In this document: positions 1 through 7,538 of the stretch, in pieces
How the letters are laid out: each line of letters opens with the position of its first letter
How positions within the stretch are numbered: the first letter of the stretch is position 1
Origin: Ramlibacter humi
GTDB lineage: Bacteria > Pseudomonadota > Gammaproteobacteria > Burkholderiales > Burkholderiaceae_C
NCBI RefSeq assembly: GCF_004681975.1
Contig: NZ_SMLK01000004.1
Coordinates: forward strand, 62,001-126,000
Direction of reading: 5' to 3'
DNA length: 64,000 nucleotides
Translations under genes and position numbers: made by a program
Notes under the pieces: generated by a model
Seen by the model: only the letters and a program-made list of their open reading frames with translations
Told to the model about the DNA's origin: nothing
Databases searched by the model: none

Positions 1-13
1 TGGAGGCAGGCAG

Positions 14-721
14 ATGACGGAGGTTTGCGAAGAGCAGCACTGCGCCGCGGGCAACAGTTTCCTGGACAGCCTTCCTGCGGATTCGCAGATGCTGCTTCGG
101 CAGGCGCTCGAACCGGTGAACCTTCCCACCGGCAGCATCATCGCCATCGCAGGCCGTCCGGTGCGCGACGTCTACTTCCCCGAGAAGGCGGTGGTGAGCC
201 TGCTGCACAGCGACCGGGAAGGCGCCGGCACGAGAGTCGGCATCGTCGGCTCGGAAGGCGCGCTCGGCCTGGGCGTCTGCTTCGGCGAGCCGCACCCTTT
301 CACCGCGCTGGTGCTGGTGGGTGGGCGGGCATTGCGGATGGATGCGCAGTGGCTGCCCAAGGTTTTCGCCCACCGGGAATCCCTGTGCCGCACCGTCATT
401 CCGTACGCGGCCGACCTGATGGGCCAAGCCTGGCAGATCGCCGTGTGCAACCGCTACCACGCGCCCGCGCAGCAACTGTGCTCCCTGTTGCTGCAGGTGA
501 TGGACCGCGGTGGAAGCGGCAACCTTCCGCTGACGCACAACCTGATCGCGCGCCTGCTCGGCGTGCGGCGCGAGACCGTCACCCAGGCCGCCACCAGGAT
601 CCAGGCGCTCGGCTACGTGCAATATGCGCGCGGGTACATCCGTGTCCTGGATCGCGTGGGACTCGAAACGATGTCGTGCGGCTGCTGGCGCCCGCCATTG
701 GCCAGGGCTGCCGATGATTAG
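14..721 (+). CDS. Crp/Fnr-family transcriptional regulator (cassette copy 1)
   Basis: A 235-residue protein with an N-terminal cyclic-nucleotide-binding-like beta-barrel (about residues 20-140) and a C-terminal Crp-type winged helix (about 150-225). The recognition helix carries GVRRETVTQA and the protein ends in a Cys pair (SCGC) shared with the paralogue at 1678-2397. An N-terminal Fnr-type four-Cys cluster is not evident, so an iron-sulphur oxygen sensor is unlikely; the ligand is unknown. The ATG follows GGAGG at positions 2-6. It is convergent with the unknown gene at 894-1370. The family assignment is firm; the target genes are not known. Confidence 0.88.
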   Translation: MTEVCEEQHCAAGNSFLDSLPADSQMLLRQALEPVNLPTGSIIAIAGRPVRDVYFPEKAVVSLLHSDREGAGTRVGIVGSEGALGLGVCFGEPHPFTALVLVGGRALRMDAQWLPKVFAHRESLCRTVIPYAADLMGQAWQIAVCNRYHAPAQQLCSLLLQVMDRGGSGNLPLTHNLIARLLGVRRETVTQAATRIQALGYVQYARGYIRVLDRVGLETMSCGCWRPPLARAADD

Positions 722-893
722 GAAAAGTCCCGTCATGTTCTCGCCGCAAGAAAGCCGGATGTGAAGAGCAGCATCAGCGAGCCTCATGCTCCGAAGACGC
801 TGCAGGTTCATGACTGACTCGACGACAGCGGCGTCCCCGGGAGAGATCGATTCCTTGGCGACAGCGGCGGGCTTCACAAGTGCCCGCGCACCC

Positions 894-1370
894 TCAGGGG
901 AGCACGACGTCCGGGGCCAGCGCCAGGGTCAGCGCCTGCCTCAATGGCTCGAACTTTTCCTTCCCGACGACGTAGCGGATCTTGCGGGCGACCTCCACCA
1001 GCTCGCGGAACGTGGTGGCGCGTTCGATCGCCAGGTTCAACGCGATGCCGCCCAGCCCGAGTTCGCTGGTCAGCGCCACGGCCACCGGATACGCCACTTC
1101 GAAGCGCTGCTTCAACTCGTCGCTGGTGATCACCCTGTCGTCGCGGCGGGCGGAGGCGGGCTGCCTCTCCGGCACCGGCTCGATCAATCCCTCCTCCAGC
1201 AGGAACGCGAAGTCGCGTGCGCTGCCCCCATCCCCGCAAACCCAGCCGAGGATCTCCCCGGCGGTGCGCTCTCCGTCCACCAGGATGAAGACCAGCCGCT
1301 GCAGGGGGGTCATCGGGACGGACCGGTTCTTCATCACTTTCAGCCCGAAATGCGTCTTCCGGAAGGTCAT
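894..1370 (-). CDS. conserved protein of unknown function (cassette copy 1)
   Basis: A 158-residue cytoplasmic protein without signal peptide or membrane segment. I chose the ATG at 1370 because from there it aligns end to end with the paralogue at 2387-2914; an upstream start would add an unmatched tail. Residues about 12-45 (PMTPLQRLVFILVDGERTAG) resemble the winged-helix-like segment often seen in Burkholderiales regulators and signalling proteins. The second conserved block is AYPVAVALTSELGLGG followed by ERATTFRELVEVARK, predicted helical. No catalytic motif is visible. It lies tail-to-tail with a Crp/Fnr gene, as its paralogue does, which suggests a functional link. Function unknown. 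Confidence 0.75.
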   Translation of the reverse strand: MTFRKTHFGLKVMKNRSVPMTPLQRLVFILVDGERTAGEILGWVCGDGGSARDFAFLLEEGLIEPVPERQPASARRDDRVITSDELKQRFEVAYPVAVALTSELGLGGIALNLAIERATTFRELVEVARKIRYVVGKEKFEPLRQALTLALAPDVVLP

Positions 1371-1677
1371 GCTTGTCTCCACCCTCGCGCGTGATCCGCG
1401 CGGACGATTGCCAGGAAATTGCCGGCCGGAAAACTGCGCCATCGGCCGGCGGTTCGATCAACGGCCAATCGTGCGCGAAGTGGCGCATGGGCCGCCACTG
1501 CGGATGAAGCGCATGGGTGCGCGGCCACACCTTCTGCGCCCCTCGCATCGAGGCGCGCGCATGCGGCTCGCGCATCAAACCAAAAGCAATTGCCGTGGCG
1601 CCCATCACGCCCGTAGATTCGCCTCCCAATGTCTGGAGGAGCTCCTGCTGCAAGGAGGAAACGGACGGGAGACACCA

Positions 1678-2397
1678 GTGCCAACGAAGCCGACAGGGGA
1701 CGAGGACGCCCTTCACTGCAACCGCCTGCTGCAAGGGCTGCCTTCCGCATTGCATGCGGCGCTGCGCTCCGTCACCGAGCTCGTCGTGCTTTCGGCCGGC
1801 AGCATGCTCGGTGCCGGAGCGCGTGAGGCGAATTCGGTCTACTTCCCCCTGCGAGCCCTGGCGGTCCTGCTCCACACCGACGATCAGGGATCGAGTTCGC
1901 AGACGGGCATCGTCGGAAGCGACGGGATGATCGGCCTGACCGGGTGGTTCGGCAGGCAGCACAGTGAGAAGGCGCTGGTGCTCGCGGGCGGCCTGGCGCT
2001 GCGGTTCGACGCCGACCAGTTGCAGCGGCTCTTCGACGAGTCCGCGCCGCTGCGCCGGGTGCTCATGGGCTATTCAGCCGAACTGACGATGCAAGCCGCG
2101 CAGATGGCCTTGTGCGGCAGACATCACTCACCCGAGCGGCAGCTTTGCTCGCTGCTGCTTCTGTTGTTCGAGCGCGGCGCGGGGGAAGACCTGTCGATGA
2201 CGCACGAACTGGCGGCACGGATGATCGGCGTGCGGCGCGAGACGATCAGCCAGGCCGCCATGCGCCTGCAGCAGCAGGGGTACATCCGGTGTTCGCGCGG
2301 CCACTTCCGCATCCTGGACCGGGACGGCCTGGAGAAAGTGTCGTGCGGCTGCCATCGAAGCGCGCCGCTCAGGCCCCACGGCCTTTTCACGGGTTGA
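1678..2397 (+). CDS. Crp/Fnr-family transcriptional regulator (cassette copy 2)
   Basis: A 239-residue paralogue of the regulator at 14-721: cNMP-binding-like barrel, then a Crp-type helix-turn-helix with GVRRETISQA, ending in the same SCGC motif. The reading frame is open far upstream, but that part does not resemble the family. I therefore start at GTG 1678, preceded by GGGAG at 1667-1671; this gives a length close to the paralogue. An AAGGAGG lies further upstream at 1652-1658, so the start remains uncertain. The last 11 bases overlap the 3' end of the opposing gene at 2387-2914. Confidence 0.85.
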   Translation: MPTKPTGDEDALHCNRLLQGLPSALHAALRSVTELVVLSAGSMLGAGAREANSVYFPLRALAVLLHTDDQGSSSQTGIVGSDGMIGLTGWFGRQHSEKALVLAGGLALRFDADQLQRLFDESAPLRRVLMGYSAELTMQAAQMALCGRHHSPERQLCSLLLLLFERGAGEDLSMTHELAARMIGVRRETISQAAMRLQQQGYIRCSRGHFRILDRDGLEKVSCGCHRSAPLRPHGLFTG

Positions 2398-2914
2398 CGT
2401 TCTGGCGCCGGGAAGCCGGCCTCTCGGCACCGGCATGCGCCGAACGCGCGCCTTGCTGCCCCGAAAGCGCATCCTTCAGCGGCTGGAAGCGCTGCGGCCC
2501 CACCACCTTTCGCAACCGCTTCGACACCTCGACCAGATCGTGGAAGGTCGTCGCGCGCTCGACGGCCAGGTTCAGCTTGAAGCCCGCCAGGCCGAGGCTG
2601 CCCGTGAGGGACACGGCCACGGGATACGCCGCGCGGAATCGCCGCTGGAGTTCGACGGGATCATCCGCGGCTTCCTGGACCGGCTCCCGCGCCTCGGTGT
2701 CCCCGCACACCGCGATCAGGCCGAAATACGCCAGGTGATCGAAGTCCCTGGTTCCCGCCTCGCTGTCCTCGGTCATCGCCAGGATGTCACCGACGGTCCT
2801 CTTGCCGTTGATGATGATCAGGATGAGCCGCTGCTGGTGGGACAGCGCCATCGACCTGTTCTTGAACTCCATGACGCCCGACATGGTCTTGCGGAAGATC
2901 AGTGAGGTTTTCAT
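2387..2914 (-). CDS. conserved protein of unknown function (cassette copy 2)
   Basis: A 175-residue paralogue of the protein at 894-1370. Shared blocks are FRKT near the start, a helical segment (HQQRLILIIINGKRTVGDIL, about residues 26-45), RAAYPVAVSLTGSLGLAG and VERATTFHDLVEVSKRLRKV. No signal peptide, membrane segment or catalytic signature is visible. The C-terminal about 25 residues are basic and unmatched in the copy. The gene converges on, and overlaps by 11 bases, the Crp/Fnr gene at 1678-2397, repeating the arrangement of copy 1. A role as partner or co-regulated target of the Crp/Fnr protein is inference only. Confidence 0.75.
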   Translation of the reverse strand: MKTSLIFRKTMSGVMEFKNRSMALSHQQRLILIIINGKRTVGDILAMTEDSEAGTRDFDHLAYFGLIAVCGDTEAREPVQEAADDPVELQRRFRAAYPVAVSLTGSLGLAGFKLNLAVERATTFHDLVEVSKRLRKVVGPQRFQPLKDALSGQQGARSAHAGAERPASRRQNVNP

Positions 2915-3089
2915 TTCGCGTCAGCACCAGTGGCCAAGGACAGGGTGAGGCGAATCTAGGTGCCGGCAGCGCTGGCGACAATTGCTTTCGGGTCAATGCC
3001 GCGCAAGCAAGAGCGCCGCAGCGTTACGTTCGACGCATCGCTCGAAATGGGATTGGACGCGTGGCGGGCGCCATTCCTAGACTTCGCGG

Positions 3090-4016
3090 ATGACGAACGC
3101 TATCGATACGGTGGAACTCAGGCACCTGAGGACGTTCATAGCGGTCGCCGAGGAGCTCAACTTCCATTCCGCCGCCGCCCGGCTGCACGTCACCCAGGCA
3201 CCGGTGACCCGCACGATCAGGCAGCTGGAAGAGATCCTCGGCACGAGGCTTCTCGACCGCAGCACCCGCAAATGCGAGTTGACGCCCGCGGGCGAGAAGC
3301 TGCTGCAGACCGCGCAACGCTTCATGCGCCGGCTCTCCGCAGACCTGGGCCAGATCGGGGTGGCGTCCCCGCCTTCCGTTCTCCGGCTCGGCGTGTGCTT
3401 CGCGCTGGACGCCGTCCGCCTGCCGGAGCTGCGGGAGAACCTGCGCCGGCGCTGCGGCGTGAGGGTTCATCTCGAGCTGCGCGGAAGCCACGAACTGGCC
3501 CGCATGCTTGCTTTCGGCGAGCTCGATGCCGCCATCGTCCTGCTGCCGGTGGCCGGCGAAGGCCTCAAGGTCACGCGCGTCGCGAAAGCCGAAATGATGG
3601 CCGCCTTGCCTGCCTCGCACGAACTCGCCAGGCAGCGCCTGGTCGCCGTCAGCGATCTCAACGCGTTCGACCGGTTCATACTTCCCGGCCGCCGGGACAA
3701 CCCGGCGATGTTCGGGTACCTGCAGCAGGCCCTGGAGCGAAGGGGCCTCCAATCCGGGCGCTATGCGCGATCCCGCGAGGCTTTCGAAGGTCTCGCGCAC
3801 ATCGCGGCGGGGTTCGCGTGCAGCCTGCTCGCCGAGACCTTGCAGGGAACCACCGGCAAGCAGGTGGTGCTGCGCCTGCTCCGCAAGGAGGACCGGATCA
3901 CGGTCGACATCGGCGTGGCCGCGGCGGCCGCGGCGGAGGAGCAGACGGTTGCCGAGACGGCGTCCTGCGTCCGCGACTTCCTCGTGGCCAGCTTCGGTGT
4001 CCAGGCGCTGGCCTAG
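3090..4016 (+). CDS. LysR-family transcriptional regulator
   Basis: A 308-residue LysR-type regulator. The N-terminal helix-turn-helix (about residues 5-64) shows the classic pattern, with LRTFIAVAEELNFHSAAARL, VTQAPVTRTIRQLE and RLLDRSTRKCELT. The effector-binding periplasmic-binding-protein fold follows (about 90-300). No obvious divergently transcribed target is adjacent: upstream is the minus-strand gene 2387-2914, whose start faces this gene across 175 bp and which is therefore the nearest candidate for divergent control. Downstream genes are on the other strand. Effector unknown. Confidence 0.92.
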   Translation: MTNAIDTVELRHLRTFIAVAEELNFHSAAARLHVTQAPVTRTIRQLEEILGTRLLDRSTRKCELTPAGEKLLQTAQRFMRRLSADLGQIGVASPPSVLRLGVCFALDAVRLPELRENLRRRCGVRVHLELRGSHELARMLAFGELDAAIVLLPVAGEGLKVTRVAKAEMMAALPASHELARQRLVAVSDLNAFDRFILPGRRDNPAMFGYLQQALERRGLQSGRYARSREAFEGLAHIAAGFACSLLAETLQGTTGKQVVLRLLRKEDRITVDIGVAAAAAAEEQTVAETASCVRDFLVASFGVQALA

Positions 4017-4042
4017 GACATCGGCGCCCGCACGAAACCCGC

Positions 4043-4549
4043 TCAGGCGAACCGGGGCTTGCGGCGCGGGCCCGGCACCTCGTAGCGCTTGCGGTGCTGC
4101 GGGGTTTCCCGGATCGCGCGCTCCAGCATCAGGTACGTGGCGTCGTCCACGCGCAGCCGCTCATCGCGGGGCGCGGGAGCCACCTGCGGCCGCAAGCCGC
4201 CGTCGGCGACGGACCAGTAGACCTCGGTCACGCTCACCCTGTGGCGGTCGAAGCACCGTGCCTTGATCTCCGCCGCGAGCTTCGCGAGGGATGCCAGCTT
4301 GGCGGCCTGGGCGCGCAGGCGGCCCGATGCCAGCTGGATGAGCACGATGCAGGTTCCGGGCGCCACGCCGCACGCGGTGACGGTGGCGCTGAATGCGCCC
4401 GAGGGCACGCCCCCCGGGGGCAGAACCTCGAAGAGTACCTGGAGCACGGCCCGCGCCAGAACCGCCTGTGTGTCCGGGAACTCCTGGTCCCCGGGCGGCG
4501 CAATGTCCCGGACGTCGCCCCGCTCCTCGAGTTGCAAACCCGCCGACAT
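4043..4549 (-). CDS. protein of unknown function
   Basis: A 168-residue protein I do not recognise. I chose the ATG at 4549 rather than the one 21 bases upstream because GGGAGG sits five bases before it. No signal peptide or clear transmembrane segment is seen. There is a hydrophobic stretch in the middle (about residues 60-80, ACGVAPGTCIVLIQLASG) followed by an alanine/lysine-rich helix (AAKLASLAKLAAEIKARC). The C-terminal tail is Arg/Pro-rich and basic. It is probably co-transcribed with 4637-5032, 87 bases upstream on the same strand. Confidence 0.6.
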   Translation of the reverse strand: MSAGLQLEERGDVRDIAPPGDQEFPDTQAVLARAVLQVLFEVLPPGGVPSGAFSATVTACGVAPGTCIVLIQLASGRLRAQAAKLASLAKLAAEIKARCFDRHRVSVTEVYWSVADGGLRPQVAPAPRDERLRVDDATYLMLERAIRETPQHRKRYEVPGPRRKPRFA

Positions 4550-4636
4550 GATCCCCTCCCTGAAGACCATGCGATTTCAACTGGATGGGCCGCGCACGGC
4601 CATCCTGTCTTTGCATTGCGCCTCGCAGGAAGCGAG

Positions 4637-5032
4637 CTAGGACGGCAGGCGATCCCGATCCAGGTCCGAAGCAGCCGCGATGGACCTGGCGCGTTCAAAG
4701 CAGCGCCGGGCGGCCGCCTGTGTGAGTGGGTCCCCCACCGACGCAATCTCGTGCATCAGTTCCATGAGCAGGCCGGCGCGCAGGCCCACCGGGTAGGCCG
4801 GGATGGCCAGCTGACGGCGCAGGTACGAATAGGCGTGCGCGGACGCTGGGAAATCCAGCTGCAGCGCCAGTCGCGGCACGCGGGACAGGATGACCCGCAG
4901 CCCGCGCGCGAGCGCCTGGTAGTCGGCAGCGTAGGGAGGAGCACCGGCCTGCAGCCGCGGAACGGCGGGCATGGAAGCCCGGCGGATGAAGGCGCGTGTA
5001 GCGCCTGCGAACGCACTGACGCCGTAATTCAT
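4637..5032 (-). CDS. protein of unknown function
   Basis: A 131-residue mostly helical, Ala/Arg-rich protein with no recognised domain. The start at 5032 is the most upstream ATG but has only a poor ribosome binding site; a second ATG at 4972 has no better one. It precedes 4043-4549 on the same strand with an 87-base gap, so the two may be co-transcribed. Convergent LysR gene 3090-4016 lies beyond. Coding potential is supported by length and by frame-consistent GC at third positions rather than by homology. Confidence 0.5.
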   Translation of the reverse strand: MNYGVSAFAGATRAFIRRASMPAVPRLQAGAPPYAADYQALARGLRVILSRVPRLALQLDFPASAHAYSYLRRQLAIPAYPVGLRAGLLMELMHEIASVGDPLTQAAARRCFERARSIAAASDLDRDRLPS

Positions 5033-5344
5033 GGCGATCAGATGGTCGCCCGGGATCCTTGCGCGCGCCTGAATTTCTTGTAGTGCCCATGCAGTAGTTC
5101 CCGTGACAGCCTGGACGCCGTCCCCGGAAGCTGCCTACCATAACTTCCGGGCCGAACGACTCACAGCCGGCGTGGAGAAGCTTGTGGAAAAGGCCTTGGC
5201 AAACCCGCGCGCGCCACGGCCTGCGCGGCTTCCAGCGGATTGCTGAATCCGTGAGCAGCGAAGCCGGCGCACGGCAACTTCATGAAAAGTCGTGGCGCGG
5301 GCGATACGCCGCCCGTGACGAATCCAGCCCCGGCAGCCCCTGCC
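5033..5344. other. intergenic stretch, nothing firm
   Basis: About 310 bases between the start of the minus-strand gene ending at 4637 and the stop of the lipoprotein gene at 5345. A short plus-strand open frame (5182-5379) crosses it, but its composition looks like a shadow and it has no ribosome binding site or recognisable product. I see no RNA gene or clear terminator. The right half is the 3' flank of 5345-5950 and the left half should hold the promoter of 4637-5032. Confidence 0.4.
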
Positions 5345-5950
5345 TCAGAGCGGCTGGATCTGCAGCTTGCGGAACCTGACCACGCCGCCGGCGTACTGCA
5401 GCCCGATCACGCCGCGGACGTCGCGCGACTCGTCGGTCTGCGCGGTCTTCACGCCATTGAGCGTCACCTCCATGTGAGTGCCCTTGGCCAGGATGTCCAT
5501 CGTGTTCCACTGCCCGCCGGTCTTCGGCACCGGCACGGGCGCCTTCACCAGCCACGTGAGCGCGCCCGTCGCGTAGCTCGGGTCGGGGCGCTTGTCGAAG
5601 ATGTTGGCCTCCAGGCAGGTGCGGTCCGTCATCGGCCGCACTTCGGAGCAGCGCATGTAGATGCCGGTGTTGGCGTCGTCGCTCACCCAGAACTCCGCGT
5701 GGAGGCGAAAGTCCTTGTACGTGCTCCTGGTCGCGAGGTAGTAGGTCGGCTCGTTGCCAGGCCGGCTGTCGGCGACGATGGCATCGCCTTCGGCATGCCA
5801 GTTCGCGCCGCCCATGTTCACGAAGTTGTCCATGCCCCGCGAGCCGTCGATGAGCGTCTGCACCGGGTCACTCGGCGGAGACGAAGCACAGCCGCCCAAA
5901 GCCACGGTGCAGGCAGCCGCGAGGGCAGCGATTGGCCGGAAGAGCGCCAT
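5345..5950 (-). CDS. DUF1080 (3-keto-disaccharide hydrolase-type) lipoprotein
   Basis: A 201-residue exported lipoprotein: hydrophobic signal, then lipobox VALGGC, cysteine at about residue 20. The mature part matches the DUF1080/3-keto-disaccharide hydrolase family, a concanavalin/LamG-like beta-sandwich. Recognisable pieces are KDFRLHAEFWVSDDANTGIY, the paired-Cys loop around CSEVRPMTDRTCLEANI, GQWNTMDILAKGTHMEVTLNG and a final GVIGLQYAGGVVRFRKLQI. Start 5950 is chosen for AGGAG six bases upstream; an upstream ATG lacks this. Members bind or hydrolyse modified sugars in the periplasm; the substrate here is unknown. Confidence 0.85.
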   Translation of the reverse strand: MALFRPIAALAAACTVALGGCASSPPSDPVQTLIDGSRGMDNFVNMGGANWHAEGDAIVADSRPGNEPTYYLATRSTYKDFRLHAEFWVSDDANTGIYMRCSEVRPMTDRTCLEANIFDKRPDPSYATGALTWLVKAPVPVPKTGGQWNTMDILAKGTHMEVTLNGVKTAQTDESRDVRGVIGLQYAGGVVRFRKLQIQPL

Positions 5951-6010
5951 GCGGGTCTCCTGGACGAAGAAGACCATTGAACCGGCGGCCCGGCACGGAC
6001 GTCAAGCTGT

Positions 6011-6259
6011 TCAGGAAGCGGGCGGCGTCTCCCGGATGCACTTCTTCACGTTGCTGGCTTTCGCCGCGCCGGCCAGCTTCTTGTCGTCGGCCGCCGCTTC
6101 GCACTTCGCCTTCGCATCGGTTTCGCACTTCTTGACGAACGATTTCTGGGCCGCGCCGGCCAGCTTCTTGTCCTTGGCAGCGGTCATGCAGGCGGAGTCG
6201 GCTGCATGCGAGAGGGACGCGAATGCGATCAGCGAAAAAAGGGCGGCGAGCTTCTTCAT
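6011..6259 (-). CDS. PsiF-repeat periplasmic protein
   Basis: An 82-residue secreted protein: signal peptide (MKKLAALFSLIAFASLSHA), then two copies of the PsiF repeat, each of the form C-x3-A-x-DKKLAGAA-x-x-S-x-VKKC. The start at 6259 follows GGAG five bases upstream. PsiF proteins are small, phosphate-starvation-associated periplasmic proteins of unknown biochemical role. The two repeats are nearly tandem duplicates and hold four cysteines plus the one at the first repeat boundary. It is transcribed in the same direction as the DUF1080 lipoprotein 60 bases downstream. Confidence 0.85.
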   Translation of the reverse strand: MKKLAALFSLIAFASLSHAADSACMTAAKDKKLAGAAQKSFVKKCETDAKAKCEAAADDKKLAGAAKASNVKKCIRETPPAS

Positions 6260-6446
6260 GGCGGCTCCTGCAAAAAAAAACGTGGAACATTCTTGCACGG
6301 CCGCGTGCTGCGGATGCCAACCGGATGCAACTGTCCACGGCTCAGTACCGCAGCACGGGGCGGCGGGCGGCGCAGGGACGAGTGCTCGACAGCTGGATCG
6401 ACGGGCAGTACCCGTGTCGCCCTCCCGCGCCGCCCGCCTGACGGGT

Positions 6447-7313
6447 TCAGCTTCTGGCTTGCACCAGCGCGTGAGCCGCCTGCGCGCGCGCCAGCAACTT
6501 CGGCGCGCCGATGCGTTCGGTCCACGCGGCGAAAGATGCCGCCGGGCCTTTCCAGCGCAGTGACGCCACGCGGGAGAACAGCTTCGCGTCGGTCCTCAAG
6601 GTCGCCAGCTTCTTGAACAGCATCGCCGTCCGGTGCTGGTCGCCCAGGACATCCGGCGGGAACAATTCCAGCGGGCCGTCCATGTTCAGCAACCGCGCGG
6701 CGCCGACGGCACCGATGCCCTTGATGCCGGGGTAGCCGTCGGCCGCGTCGCCCACCAGCGCCAGGAAATCGGGAATGAGTGGCGGCGCGACGCCGAACTT
6801 CTGCCGGATGTCGTCGGCCGTGCGGACCTTGTTGGCCCGCCGGTCCACCTGCACCACGCGATCACCGCGCACACACTGGGCCAGGTCCTTGTCGGGCGTC
6901 CACAGCAGGACCTTCTGCACCGCCGCGTCCTGGCTCGCGAGATGGGCGGCGCTCGCCAGCGCGTCATCGGCTTCGAGGTCCGTCATCGGCCACACCACGA
7001 CCCCCATCGCCGCGAGGCCGTCTTCCAGCGGCTGGAACTGCGCGCGCAACGCCGGCTCGATGCCCTCGCCCGTCTTGTAGCCCGGCCACAGCCGGTTGCG
7101 GAAGGACTCGATCACGTGGTCGGTCGCCACGCCGACGTGCGTCGCCCGGTTCTCCAACAGCTGCAGCGTGCCGTTCAGGACGCCGATGACGGCGCCGTGC
7201 GACGGGTCCTCTCCCTTCGTGAAGCGGCGCAGGCCATGGAAGTGGCGGAACAGCTCGTAGGTGCCGTCGATGAGGTCGATGATCACCAGCTGAGCATAGG
7301 AGCAAGGTCCCAT
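6447..7313 (-). CDS. 5'-3' exonuclease / flap-endonuclease-like protein
   Basis: A 288-residue stand-alone 5'-3' exonuclease of the PIN/FEN superfamily, related to the N-terminal domain of DNA polymerase I. Visible signatures are the first metal-binding Asp in VIIDLIDGTYELFRHF, the acidic cluster TDLEADDALASAA, TPDKDLAQCV, and the helix-hairpin-helix region DFLALVGDAADGYPGIKGIG. It removes RNA or flap DNA 5' ends with divalent metals. The ATG at 7313 is my choice, but a GTG ten codons further on, or a TTG at 7337, is possible. It sits alone, unlinked to polA. Confidence 0.9.
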   Translation of the reverse strand: MGPCSYAQLVIIDLIDGTYELFRHFHGLRRFTKGEDPSHGAVIGVLNGTLQLLENRATHVGVATDHVIESFRNRLWPGYKTGEGIEPALRAQFQPLEDGLAAMGVVVWPMTDLEADDALASAAHLASQDAAVQKVLLWTPDKDLAQCVRGDRVVQVDRRANKVRTADDIRQKFGVAPPLIPDFLALVGDAADGYPGIKGIGAVGAARLLNMDGPLELFPPDVLGDQHRTAMLFKKLATLRTDAKLFSRVASLRWKGPAASFAAWTERIGAPKLLARAQAAHALVQARS

Positions 7314-7538
7314 GCCGCCGCTCTCTCGCGGCGGCAATATGTCGCGCAGAGTGCGTCAGCCCGTAACTTGATGCGCAACGCTTTTCCGCTTCAACGGCAG
7401 AGCTGCGACCCCAGGTCGTCGGCCGTAACGTTTCCAATCGTGTGTGGCACGGAAGCTCGACAGTTCGTGCCTACAGTTCGCGCCTTCTGCTGAGCTGCGG
7501 ATGGCGGCCGGCGAACGATCCACACACCTGTCGAGAGC

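Noticed and set aside
786-1394. Long plus-strand open frame
   Set aside because: Antisense shadow of the conserved unknown gene; His/Arg/Gln-rich composition typical of reversed coding DNA.
982-1677. Upstream extension of the second Crp/Fnr frame
   Set aside because: The open frame is a GC-rich shadow of the minus-strand gene 894-1370; the extension does not resemble the family and its removal gives a length matching the paralogue.
5182-5379. Short plus-strand frame in the gap at 5 kb
   Set aside because: No ribosome binding site, no family resemblance, and it overlaps the 3' end of the lipoprotein gene.
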